From assembly GCA_025617745.1 (NCBI GenBank), contig CM046868.1, positions 24,109,608 to 24,173,607 of the forward strand: a stretch of DNA of 64,000 nt, read 5' to 3'. Origin of the DNA: Heliocidaris erythrogramma (taxonomy: Eukaryota > Echinodermata > Echinoidea > Camarodonta > Echinometridae). Each line of letters opens with the position of its first letter. Position 1 is the stretch's first letter. Below the pieces are notes generated by a model. That model searched no databases and was not told where the DNA came from. It saw only the letters and a program-made list of their open reading frames with translations. Positions 43,608 to 55,500 of the stretch are shown here, in pieces. A program made the translations under genes and the position numbers.

Positions 43608-44875
43608 CAGGGGGGTGTTTCATACAGCTGTTCGTAAAGTTATGCACGACTTTACGAATGACTTGAATATGACAAGCCAAATGTAATTCCCAAGTCATCT
43701 TTAATGGCGTCCGCTAAAGTTGAAATATGCAGACATAGATTAATTTTTGTCTTATTCTTAAAGTAGAACACTGATGATTTTAAATATTGGCTTAATACTT
43801 ATTATTGCATAGATGGCATAAATTAAACAAGGTTATCCAAATTTAAAGCTTGGAAACATTTGAATTAATGATTATTATCAATTATAAAACGGTAAAATAC
43901 AGTCCCCGATATAGCAGCTGAAAAGCTCCTTGAACGCTGCTGAGATGTGTGACGACACAAGAGGGGCGAGTCCTGTCTAAGCAGACGATGTCCCATAACA
44001 TTATACACATTTTTCAGTGCCTGTTTTGTCATCTCCTCTTCACTTATTTCTCTTACTTGACTAGCGTCAGTCTTAATGTTAGTCTGTTGCCTCACTCTTA
44101 ACTTCGTGTATGGTATTATTTTGATGAAAAATGCAGCGTTAAAAAAATAAAGGAATCAGTCACTTGTAAACAAAATAAGACGCCATTGTATTTTCAGCTG
44201 CTTGCACCGCGGCATGTTCGGCGTTTCAAGAGGGAACGAATACCATCCAGCTATTATTCGCAGGGCTTTTCAATTTGAAAATGGGGTTTATTTCATTGAT
44301 CATTGACCCTTCTCCTGTGTATTTACAATCAAACGGTTTTAGTTATCAGAATCAGTTCACTTTCCCTTTTCGAATGGTGTGAAATAAGGTCATGTTTAAA
44401 TGTACCAAACTCTTTATAATTTGATAAATAATTGCATTGCAATTACGTTCATTCATTATAGGACGTCGTCTGCTTAAGCAGGATCGATCCCTCGTATGAC
44501 GACATCAAAACATCGCTATATTTCTGGCGAATCCTCGGATATTCCACATGCTGAGAAGAGCTTTTATTTATGTTGTTTTTATAATCATCATATACGCAGT
44601 TGACATAAAACTTATAGGATTGCCATCTGTAAGCTTCCCAATTTCTAGTAATACATTAATTGCCATATTTGTGATTTTCTTGAGTGTTCTACTTTAACAA
44701 GCACTTTTAATGCAAAGTATATTTTTTGCCACAATCTAATTGAAATTAATGGAAATACAGTCATACTTTGTTAAAACTGCAGGAAAACGTTTAGCATCCT
44801 ATCTGGCACTTCATATTCAAGTCGTTCATAAAAGTAATGCGTAACTTTACGAACAGCTTTATGAAACGGCCCAGG
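43608..44875. mobile_element. 1.27-kb foldback, GTTTCATAMAGCTGTTCGTAAAG ends
   Basis: GTTTCATACAGCTGTTCGTA at the left mirrors TACGAACAGCTTTATGAAAC at the right; GACTTGAATATG and AAGTAGAACACT are also mirrored. Inner blocks (GATATAGCAGCTG..., GTGTGACGACA..., AAGCAGACGATGTCC) mirror 44460-44525. A long imperfect palindrome without coding capacity. Confidence 0.85.
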
Positions 44876-45267
44876 AGATTAAGCCTTTTTGACATGGACT
44901 GATAACAATCCAGTAATTCTCTCAATACATGTCGCTGGTATTTCCAAATTAATAATGGAAGCACTCTTAAGATGGGATATGTTTCCCCAACATGGCACCA
45001 GTCCTATCATCCTTTGTTGCGATCTTCAATGTCAAGACTGCTCCATATTTGAAGTTATTAACCCGTTGACTACTGACTTCTCTCATTCATATCGGCTTAA
45101 TACAGGAGCCATCCCGTTCCCACAGGCAAGGGCTTGCATGTCTTACAGACATTCTTAAAACTTTGTTCTATCTCTTTGTGTCTTGCTCTAGAAGAATCCT
45201 ACATGGTTGAGAGAAAGAATAGAGAGATATAAGATTATGTTATTAATCATTTAAAAAATGTTATTTT

Positions 45268-45530
45268 GGGCCTCGTTTCAAGAAACTTCTTATCAATAAC
45301 AAGTTAAAATCATTGTTATAAAACAGGGCCCAGAAATCCATGTGCAGGGCCCTGTTTCATAAAACTTGTTATCAATAACAACTGCCAAGTTTCATAAAAC
45401 TTGTTATCAATAACAACTGCCTCATTTCTCTGACAAATTCGCTCTCAGCCAATCAGATTCAAGGATTTCAGAAGCTTTTTAACTGTTATTGTAACTTGAT
45501 ATTAATAACAAGTTTTATGAAGCAGGGCCA
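45268..45530. mobile_element. Two adjacent GGGCC...TTGTTAT inverted-repeat elements
   Basis: 45268-45332 is a short palindrome (GGGCCTCGTTTCAAGAAAC / TTGTTATAAAACAGGGCCC). 45345-45530 starts GGGCCCTGTTTCATAAAACT and ends AGTTTTATGAAGCAGGGCC. The latter has a 36-bp direct duplication (TTTCATAAAACTTGTTATCA...ACTGCC) near its left end. Confidence 0.75.
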
Positions 45531-45675
45531 AGGTATACTTTGGAGATAGGTATATTGCTAGACAGTTTAATCTTTCTGCATTTTAATATAACTGAAACAA
45601 GTTACATAGAGACAAAACCTGGCAATTTACAATCATAAGGCTTATCTCTAGTTTGATAAAGAAAATGTACAAATA

Positions 45676-45880
45676 ATAATAATAATAATAATAATAGTAC
45701 ATTCATAAAGCGCAGTAACTATCCAACAATTTGTATATATTCTACTGCGCTGCATGAGCTCCTGATATGCTTGTTATTAATTGAATAGATATGCTTTGAG
45801 TTTTGATTTAAACATATTCACAGATGGGGATTTCCTGACTTCCAATGGCAAGTTATTCCAGAGTTTAGGGGCTGCACAAG
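45676..45880 (-). pseudogene. LINE 3' end with triplet tail
   Basis: The - strand reads AAPKLWNNLPLEVRKSPSVN then MFKSKLKAYLFN and a stop at 45779-45777, followed by a short 3' UTR and a TAT/ATT triplet run (45677-45698). Same C-terminal signature as the element at 3878-4260. 5'-truncated. Confidence 0.8.
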
Positions 45881-46025
45881 CAAATTACAAGCAACCTTAT
45901 TAAATGTTTCTAAACCAACCAAAGCTAGTTGGAAATATAAGCAGGTGATACAAAAACACAGAATAGCAAATCAGTTGTGCTTGCTGTTATTGGTTTACAG
46001 ATAATACTTTTTAAAACTTTTTAAA

Positions 46026-46349
46026 TACTGTATAAGCTGAAATTTTCGCGAGGGTTTTATTTTCGCGAATTTCGCAAGTAACCTGCTGATCGCGAATATA
46101 ATGCCACATCAACATGGGTGTGCATGATTTACTGGTATAGTAGCAGTCTGAAGTACAGTTCGCATGCAGCGCTATGTGACTGACTATAGTGGCAGTGGCG
46201 GTGTCGGTGTGTATTGTTTATCGCTAGATAGACAGATAGCAGGCCTGGGCCTAGGTTGGCCATTCGCGAAAGCAACAACGCGCGAATATGTCTTGGAGTC
46301 TCTCATTCGCGAAAATTCTCTATACTCAAAAATATTAGCTTATACAGTA
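46026..46349. mobile_element. MITE with TACTGTATAAGCTGA ends
   Basis: TACTGTATAAGCTGAAATTT at the left is mirrored by the TAGCTTATACAGTA end; TTTTCGCGA words are mirrored too. Elements of the same style are at 49729-49925 and 55876-56041. Confidence 0.75.
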
Positions 46350-46417
46350 TACACCATAAAAGATTAGTCAAAAAAATGGGTGGTGACAATGGTGTAATAT
46401 TTCTTTAAAGTTGTAAA

Positions 46418-46721
46418 ATCAGCACTGATTTTCTTATTTACTAGATAAATCTATATACCTACCTATTCTGCTAGTTCCTGACTACGCTACCCAATCAAGA
46501 ATTTTAACCAAAAAAAGTCACAATATTGTGCGCAACTATATTGTGCGTAACCCATTGTCATCTCCTTCGTTTCTCACCCGCATGAATACGTAACGGCCAT
46601 CTTCCTCTATTGCGAGCAACCCCAAGGGTAAAACGTTGCTTGCAAGGCGAGGGGTAGGAGGGAGGGTCATAGGTAGGTATATAGATTTATCTAGTAAATA
46701 AGAAAATCAGTGCTGATTTTA
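46418..46721. mobile_element. Short foldback at left of GC-rich complex
   Basis: TGTAAAATCAGCACTGATTT, then TTACTAGATAAATC and TATATACCTACCTAT, is mirrored by the 46669-46721 block. The inner left side (CTGACTACGCTACCCAATC, GTCACAATATTGTGCGCA, ACGGCCATCTTCCTCT) is instead mirrored at 48955-49075. Confidence 0.75.
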
Positions 46722-46727
46722 CAAATT

Positions 46728-49115
46728 TACTGCTATAAATCATATATACATACCTATTCTGCTAGACTAACACACATTCAAAAACGGGCGGCATGTTTTA
46801 AGTGAGGAAGGAAACAGGATAACAGGGAAGACACTGTTGTCCCAAGGTTTATCCTTGAAAAAGGGGGAAGTATGGGAGTTAAACGCCTGCAGGCATTAGC
46901 CCACCCCAAATCACTGCGGTAAAGAGGCTTTATCAAAGCTATCATGAGCAAAGGCTTTGCCCATAATCGGACCGGTGCGCTTTGGGGAACGCGGTCATAC
47001 TCTGCTATGAAATTCTCCGTCAGGGGAACACCCTCAGAGGGAGTTTGTTGCCTGAACAAATTATAGGGGAGTCAAGCCCTGAGTGGGTCGACTAGACAGT
47101 TTCAGGCAGATAATTAGACAATAGGGCAGCAGCCCTCGCCCAACAAAGGGAAAGCATATGAGGCTCTTCCTGTTCCGACAAAGTGGATTCAGAAACAGAA
47201 ATCTGAGAAACACTCAAGTTCTGACACTGCCTGAATAGAGTGAGACGTTGGCCCTCGGACCAGGCGGGTACCCCCATGGGACGCTGTAAGTCTCCTCACC
47301 CAGCGGAACCCCCCCAAGGGACACGGGTGGGAGAGTCACAAGGGGGGATCGAAAAGACGCGCCCGAGCTAAGTCGGGCCAAAGAGTCCCGGTATCAGACC
47401 CCTGAAGAGGGGTAGAGTCAGAGGCTGTGGTAGCAGGAAGAGGGACCATCACTGCCGCTGAGTGAAAACTCGCATCAAGCCGAGTAGCTCAGATCGAGAA
47501 GGATCAGACGGGGCAGCAGCGGCCCTCTAATTGTATCCTTCTTAGGCTTCTTATCATCTGGCTCAACAGGAGCCAAAGCCGTAGCCCGCTTCTTGGGGCG
47601 TCTGACAGGCCCCTGAAGAGGGGTAGGTAGAGGCAGGGTCTGTGGTATCCGGTAAGAGGGACCAGCCCTGCCACTGTAACAGACTTTGGGCGGTTCTCCG
47701 AATAGAATTCAGAATCGCGAACCAAAAACCTCAAAGGAGGGATGCCCGCCTCCCTCTAGGGGAGAAGTGTGCTAAGGGTTTGTACCCAAAGTCGCGCACA
47801 CGCTACCCGCACTGACCTAGCGACTTGAGGCTACGGACGTGGGGTGGGTGCCCGAGGCGCCAAGTGCAAGAGCGGACTGGGACGAGGTCCCAGTATTCGC
47901 ATGAGCACTATTTCTGATATGTGGAAGCATAAATGCTCCACCTGCGGGCAGAATTAGGAGGCCACCTAATTCCGCGCACCCAGGCAACAACACCTGGTGC
48001 TCCGCAGACCGCCCAAAATTGTTGGCTCAAGTCTACCCGTTAGTCGGCTGTAAAGACAGCCAGGGTCGCACTCGTATCCCCATAAGGTCAGTAAGACCGG
48101 GGGCTAGGGTTTACAAACCTGACCAACGTGGAAGCATAAATGCTCCACCTGCGGCGGAAATAGGAGGCCACTAGTCTCCACGCACTCAGGTGACGACACC
48201 TGGTGCTCCGCAGACAGCCCATTAGCTGGCAAGAGCAACAGCCCGGGTAGCACTCGTTCCCCTACATGGTTAAAACCGGGGGCTAGTGTAAGTGAACCCA
48301 GACCAACATGGACGGCGCCTGTGAGTTGCCAGCAGTAGTGGCACGACTGTCCCCTGGCAGCTTAAAGCGAGGCCAGGAGGAAACAGACATCCCCCCTTCT
48401 GGTCGGAGCGACCAGGGGATTGGATTTATGATATCCAAACCACTAGATTGGCGGTGCCTGTGAGTTACCCCGCAGTAGTGGCACGAATGTCCCCTGGCGG
48501 CTTAAAGCGAGCCCTGGAGGAAACAGACGTCCCCCTTCTGGTCGGAGCGACCAGGGGATTGAATTTATGATATCCAAACCACTAGAACCTGACGTCACCC
48601 GCCCAGAAGCCGCGGGCTTCGGGGCTGACGTCCCTAACTCAACTAAAGCCACCCGCCACGAAGCCACGGGCTCTGAGTTTGGCAATCTCTGCGGGGTAAC
48701 AACACTGGGCAACTTACCTGCAGCCCTCCTCGCCCCCCAGGTTCAAAAGTACTAGGGGGAGGTCTGTAAGGAGGTCTCCGTGACCTAACTCCTTCTTCTG
48801 AACTCATATTGCTGCAAGAGAAATATACAAAAAAATGAATATTTTGGAAAAGCCGGTAATAACCTTAATAATTGGGGATACGCACAATTTCAACATACAA
48901 AAACTGAAACGTAACAACATGATCGGGGCAAATGGAAACACAAGCAAGAAAGAGGAAGATGGCCGTTGCTTATTCACGCAGGTGAGGAACGAAGGGGATA
49001 AACAAAGGGGGTGCGCACAATATTGTCACTTTTTTTTGTTAAAATTCTCGATTGGGTAGCGTAGTCAGGAGACTAGCAGAACAGGTATGTATATATGATT
49101 TATAGCAGTAAATTG
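46728..49115. mobile_element. GC-rich repeat-structured element, unclassified
   Basis: TTTACTGCTATAAATCATAT, then ATACATACCT and TTCTGCTAG, at the left is mirrored at 49069-49115. The interior is GC-rich and unlike surrounding DNA. On the - strand it has broken coding-like stretches, for example RRPKKRATALAPVEPDDKKP (about 47600), APSDPSRSELLGLMRVFTQR (about 47500) and EGVPLTENFIAEYDRVPQSA (about 47030), which could be remains of a gag-like or other structural protein. No reverse transcriptase, transposase or recombinase block was recognised. Tandem imperfect repeats fill 47921-48587. Confidence 0.6.
47921..48587. repeat. Two imperfect tandem repeat pairs
   Basis: Pair one: units of about 208 and 179 bp starting GTGGAAGCATAAATGCTCCA (47921, 48129). 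Pair two: units of about 139 and 141 bp containing CCTGTGAGTT, GTAGTGGCACGA, CTTCTGGTCGGAGCGACCAG and ATGATATCCAAACCACTAG (48308, 48447). TGGTCGGAGCGACCA is itself palindromic. Confidence 0.85.
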
Positions 49116-49521
49116 TACTAATCACCTAAAACAATAATTTGTGTACAGCTAGAATGTATAAAATCAACCTCAAAACACTTTTTACCTAGCTTTCTGTGGG
49201 TAAACGGTTAAAGGAGTATTACAGAAAAATAAAACCCTCCTCATCTGTAGAGGCCCTCTTGCGCGGAACCCAACTCCGAGTTCGGTTCCACGTGGGCCTT
49301 GATTCTATGCGAGCATGTATGAGTGCGTCAACTAGTCTCCTCACATGTCACTGTAATGTTTATGGGGAGTGTATTTCAACTTGCAATATCTCTTTGTACA
49401 ATCAACATTTCAAGCTCATATTTTGATTACAGTATGGCGACATGGAACCCCTAACATACAGAGCAAAATATTTTTGGTGATTGGTACACTTTAAAATTAC
49501 CACTGTGTTTTCTGTCTATAA
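49116..49521. other. 3' flank of MMS19
   Basis: Presumed 3' UTR and flank on the - strand. No AATAAA on that strand was found close to the stop. Confidence 0.4.
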
Positions 49522-52500
49522 TTACCATTTTGTTCTAGCTTTGACAGCCTCCTGCCGGACCAGCCTCTTCTTGTCATCCAGCCTGGCAGCCATAGACCTG
49601 ACTACCGTCTTCTGATGAGGATACACCTGTTTAATCAAAGCAAGAGTGTAGTCGGGTCCCATTACAAAACTGACAGAAATATGCATTAGAAAAGTTGTCA
49701 CAGAATTGTTTTGTTTCATTAGACACCCTGTAAAACCAGAAACTTTCGCAACATAAAACTATCGCGAATTGTTAATGACAACCAATTTTGCGGCAAGAAA
49801 CTTTACAATACGTTTATGTTGTTTCAATTGTGATTTTATTATTTGGCGGCATGAAACTTTCACAAATATCAACCCCTCGCGAAATTTGTGAAAGTTTCAT
49901 GCACGCAAAAATTTCTGGTATTACATTAACTGCTGGCATGACACATGACATTTCCATTGGCTTTATTTCTTGAGTAATGATGATGAGTTTATCATTTGAA
50001 AAAAAAATGAAATCATCTTTGAACCAAAATTATAGCAAATCAACGGTTAAGCATTGAGTGGTATTGTACTTACTAGGTGATGTGGGAACGATGTCACGGC
50101 ACCGATACACCTTAACGATGCTATGCGCACTTTCTGTAATTAATAGAAACACAAAGGACAACATTTACAAATTGGTACAAGTGGTGTAAGTTATTCGTAC
50201 ATCTTATATTTTAGGAAGAATTTCTTTTACAGTTATATTGTGTGTAGTATCACACATAACTTTGAAAAAGATGCATAATTTTTATATAATAATAGCAGTA
50301 TTTGCAGTGGTAGATAAAATTAGTAGTATTACCAGCTGAAGTAGTACATGCACACTTTGTAAGTATTACTGATACATGTAGTAACAGTCACTGAAGCAGA
50401 TGAAGCACAAGTTCCAGTAGTGTTATAACACCAGCAGCAGAAAAAAATTGGGTTTTATCAGAAGTGTGTGTGTGTCTGTGTGTGTAATTGAGTTTTGACA
50501 GACATGTATCAATCAAATATGATTATTTACGTCTGCAGAGCTGCCAAATAGTACGATTTTATCGTATTTCGTACGATTTTTCTCAATAAAATACGATTTA
50601 TCAAAAAAATAACTATGTCTCCGTGTGTTTATGTATCTCTCATTGACATTGTACATGATTGCGTATGCGTGCGTAATTTGCTGCAGCTGTGAGGGGGGCG
50701 CGCACCTCACCGGCAGCTAGCGAGCTAACTCCCGGGGACGTCGGGCGGTGCTGGCCAGCAGCAGCCGCTCTCGATCTCAAGGACAGGCCGAGTGAGTTTT
50801 GTGTGGAATCGAACTTCGCGAGCTCCGCTATAATTCCGTGATCGTCGCATGAAATCCAAATATTTTGATCATGACATCGAAATCGGGATCTGGAATTCGG
50901 AAACAAACATTCTTATCGGAGTATATATTTCGAGATGGCCTTTCATAGTAGCCAGCAAGAAGGACAATTTTAGTGCTCGATGTACGGCATGTGCATGTGA
51001 CTTCTCCATTTCACATGGTGGTGCAAAAGACATTTCAATGCACATTAGTCGACAGAAGAATCATTTTGGCAGAAGACAGACTATTCAGTAATAAGACCTG
51101 AGACGTTAATGGCCAATTTCCTCATTGAACACAATTTGCCGTTTTCTACGGCAGACCATCTGACGCAGCTTGTCAAAGTTATGTTTCCGGACAGTAAAAT
51201 TGCCAAGGAGTTTGCATCGAAACGAACAAAATCAAGAGCCATAGCGAGGACCCTTGGACAAACAGTAAAAGGTATGTAATTATAAAATTATATGTCTGTT
51301 TTGGTTTGTGTTTTATTTCTTTTGTTTTTCAATCATTTGCTATACCCTGATCAAAATTGAAATTTCACTTTCAGTCTAAACTTTGTGCGCCTTTCGCATT
51401 GCTCAAATAATTTTAGTCTTGCAAGGACATGGTATGGATAACTTTACAACATGTTGGGTGTCTGCAATCAAAATAGAGCAATAGAGCCTGCTCAGTGTTT
51501 TTAAAAATTGTTGCCAAATTGTTGCAAATTTTTAGTGAATAACACACCTCAAAAAATCATTGCTTGGCATCTGATTAACAATGAGATACATAAGAGGGCT
51601 AAAAATAGATAAATTTATGCTCTTTAATGTCATTTAAAAATATATATTTACATGTATTATTTTTAATATAAAACACCAAACCACAAATTTGTGGGCTCTC
51701 GTCCTTGATGGGTATAAAGGGAAGCTTGAGTTCTGGGAAAGGTAAAAAATAATTTGTGAGCTTTCTCATCCTTCTTATGCTAGTTTGGAAGATTATCATA
51801 GTAGACTCTAGATATGTCCCCTGAAAAGGATTGCTCTTCAAATGCTCTCACATTCAAAATATGACAAGATACAGAAATGTTCGGTCCAAACATTTGTGTG
51901 TAGTCCCATATAGGCCTCCACAATTCTGCGTGCAGTACATGTGACTTAGTCAATTTCTTATCATTTTGGTGATTCCAAAAACTTACAGCATTCCACAATT
52001 TCCCAATTGCTTTGAGACAGTTTCTTTCACAATTCAAGCTCATGACCAGAACTCAACTTTATATTTAAAGTGAAATGAGTTGTAATGCATGAACCAGAAA
52101 ATGGGAATATTTGTATTTAAATCTGCATCTATCAACAACCTTAAAAAATTATCTGACCTGATCCTCCTTTCGTATTCCCTTTTTACATTGCAGGGGATAT
52201 TATCGGCAAGATACGGGAGAAGCCCTTCTCAATCTCGACTGACGGCAGCTCTGATAGGGGAGCAGAAGAGCAACAATACCCCATACTTGTGAGATTCTTT
52301 GATGATGATGTGCAACATGTTGTTACCGTCCTCTTAGAAACAGCTACAACGAAGGAGACTTCCACTGGGAAAAACATCTTTAAACTTCTCGATCAAGCAC
52401 TCACAGAACACAAGATTCCGTGGAAGAACGTGACATGCTTTTCTGCCGACAACGCTGGAGTGATGATGGGAGTGCACAATGGGGTGGCTGCTTATATTAA

Positions 52501-55500
52501 AGAGAAGAATCCTGAAGTATGTGTTAATGGCTGTGTATGTCATTTACTTCATCTAGCAGCTGAGAAGGGGGCCCAGCAGCTTCCAACATCTCCTGTCGAT
52601 CTCCTAATACCAATTATCTGGAGAAATCTAGCAAAAGACACAAAGCATTTCGTGCCGTCCAGGCATGTTGTGATGTCAAGCAGCATGCAATTCTTAAACA
52701 TGTATGCACCAGATTGTTGTCGCTGGAGCAGGCCTTGGACAGACTTCTTGAACAATGGGTTCCTCTGGTTGAGTTCTTTCGGAGTGAATCTGAAACTTCA
52801 TCATCATCTGCACCAAAGAAGAGGAGTGGCCAGCTGAAGGCCACGGCTAAAGAAGTTCAACTACAACCCCAGAAAAAGAACACTGGACATGCACCTGGCT
52901 TAGGCAAAGTTTCCCAGACCAGTTCCAAGTCTATGTCTGGAAAAGCATGCACAAGTTCTAAATCATCATCTGGAACAAAGAGAAAAATTGAAGATGACTC
53001 CCATCACAGTAGCGGTAAACATCTGAAGACTTCTAGTGTTCCTCAAGTTCATCCACCTTCCCAGAAGAAGGGCTCTGACGCTCTCCCCCTTAACCCTATT
53101 CCAACTGGGCTATTTTACCACCTGTTTTTACTGGGGGGGGGTCAATCTGACCCCCCCTTCAGATCTCGGCCGCTGATCGCGCGATTGCCGCGAAATTTTG
53201 CCTGAACATAGAGCCGGATGTAAGCTACAAGATTATAAAGTTAAATTTAAGAAAATTATTGATTTTCTAGTTTTAATTAATTAATTATGCAAATTTATGC
53301 ATGAATTTATGTTTTTGCCTGTAACTCCATAAAAAAGGCTGAAAGAACGCTAATTTTTTGTGTCAGTATTCCTCAAGACACATTGAACAATTTCCTTGCA
53401 AAAAAAATCCACAATCAAAATTAATTTCTTATGTTTTTTATTGTTTTGCTAATTTCTTATGTATTTTATTGTTTTTTCGATCTTTTGTTTTCTATTGTTT
53501 TTTTGCTGAAATTTGTTGGGGACAGTTTTTCAAGCTTATTTACATTAGAATAAATTAATTTCAATGATTTAAATTTGAAATAATCTAATTAATATCAATT
53601 TAACCCCAAAACAGAATTTGCATTGGATTTGCACACAAAATCACAAATTTGAGCTGTTTTGGGGCCGACGTGCATGTACAAAACATTATGTAATTTCGGA
53701 ACGGTCTACCCGGACATCGCAAATTTGGTCTCAAAATATGCGGGAGACTTCAAAGAAAAAAGTCATGAAACGGCGCGGCAAAATCTTTGCGCGTTGCAGA
53801 ATTATCGCGCAAAATGTCGAGGGGGGGGTCAAATTGACCCCCCCCCCAGTAGGAATAGGGTTAATGCCAAAACTTCATTCACAAAGCCTGCATCTGGAAA
53901 GTCAAGCACAACTCCTGCATCTGTTTTAAACTAGTAAAGGTGCACAGTCACAAAAACTTTGTCTCCATGTCCTACAGCTCCAAGTACATCTGCATATGCT
54001 TCTACTTCTTCCATTGGGAAGAGAGCCAGTGTGAGTGATGTGACCAAAAAGTTCTCTCTAAATGTACCAAAGTTGGATCAGGAAAGGAGAAAACTCAAAG
54101 TGCTAGAATGCCAACCCCAAGTTCAAGTGGCAGTCTATCATCAAAGAAGACAGGTCAACTGTTTGCAGGCACAAAACATGCTGTGAGCAAGCCCTCTCAA
54201 GAAGTCACAGCAACGTCTAAGGCAGGTGCTATCTATGACAAACTGACAAATGATGAGAACAAACTCTATTGCCTGTTTCTCCAGCACAACATTCCTTTGT
54301 TCACCAGATTGAATTTAGAGCTCCAAGAAGAATCACCTAAGATTCATGTCCTACTTTACAGACTGCAGGCCTTTCTTCAAAGTGTTCTGACAAGATTTGT
54401 TAAACCTAAAGTGCTGATGACATCATCACAAGAGTGTGATTACACAAGCACTGACAATCAGCGTGAAGATGAGGACCTGGTGATTGGTTCTAAAGTGAGG
54501 GAGTTGCTGCAAAGTGGACACTTCAGTGATGGCCAGAAAAGGGAGTTCTTCTCATCTGTGAGACAGTACTATGTGTCAGTTTGCAACTATGTGAAAATCA
54601 AATTTGCAATGAAGGATCCGCTACTCATGCATGCTAGAGTGGCCAATCTTAAGAGGTGACAGGAAACGCCCTTTGTGTCAGTGGTGTATTTTATGAGGAG
54701 ATTCCACTTCATGGAAGACGATCTCGACACAATGGAACTGGAATATGCCTCCTACCAGAGTGATTCAGCTGTGGACAAGATTGATGCTGGAAAAGCAGAC
54801 TTGGCATGGGTGGTAGTATCTCAGCTCAACGATCCATCCAGTGGGCAGTTGCACTATGCTCATCTAGTGAAAGTCATGGTGCTGATTCTGTCTATCTCCC
54901 ACAGTAATGCATCTGATGAAAGGCTGTTCAGCATGGTGAGGAAAAACACGACAGAGTTTAGGTTCAGTTTGAGTACTGCAACATTAAGTGATATTCTCAC
55001 TCAGAAGGCAACATGCCAGTCTAAAGGACAAAACTGCTATGAAATGAAATTTAGTGATAGACTTTTAACAAAGTGTAAGGGAGCAGCAACAACAGCGGCA
55101 GCAGCGGCATCAGGGTCTCAAAAGTAATTGAGGTAATTGTTAAGTGAAGTTACCTTATTAGAATAGGATCATTCATCATCACTGTACATGTAGTTAAGTC
55201 ACTAAATAAATTACATACTTGTATACATGTATAAATTACTACAAAATAAACAAAATTCGCAATCCTGTGTAGGAAAGTACACAACAGTTAAGAATAGGAT
55301 TTTTATAGTAAAATCATAGGATTTTTATAGTAAAATCATAGGATTTTTGGTCAAGTGAGGTTGGCAGCTCTGCGTCTGGGACCAACATTTAACGTCACTA
55401 TCCGAAAGATGTGACTGAGATTTGAACATGGGTCCGATCAGAGTCAGTTTGTAGGTGAACACAAAGAGCTGCCCATAGACGTTACCGCTAGACCAACCCC

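Larger units (their letters stand above)
50536..55372 (+). mobile_element. 4.84-kb hAT-like DNA transposon in MMS19 intron
   Basis: Perfect 12-bp terminal inverted repeats CAGAGCTGCCAA (50536-50547) and TTGGCAGCTCTG (55361-55372) are bounded by CGTCTG on both sides (50530-50535, 55373-55378), a 6-bp target duplication (hAT usually gives 8). Subterminal repeats are present: GTACGATTTTATCGTATT at the left, and at the right a 22-bp unit containing AGGATTTTTATAGTAAAATC in tandem. A GC-rich stretch (50690-50830) upstream of the first ATG may be its promoter. It carries a broken transposase gene on the + strand, antisense to MMS19. Confidence 0.9.
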
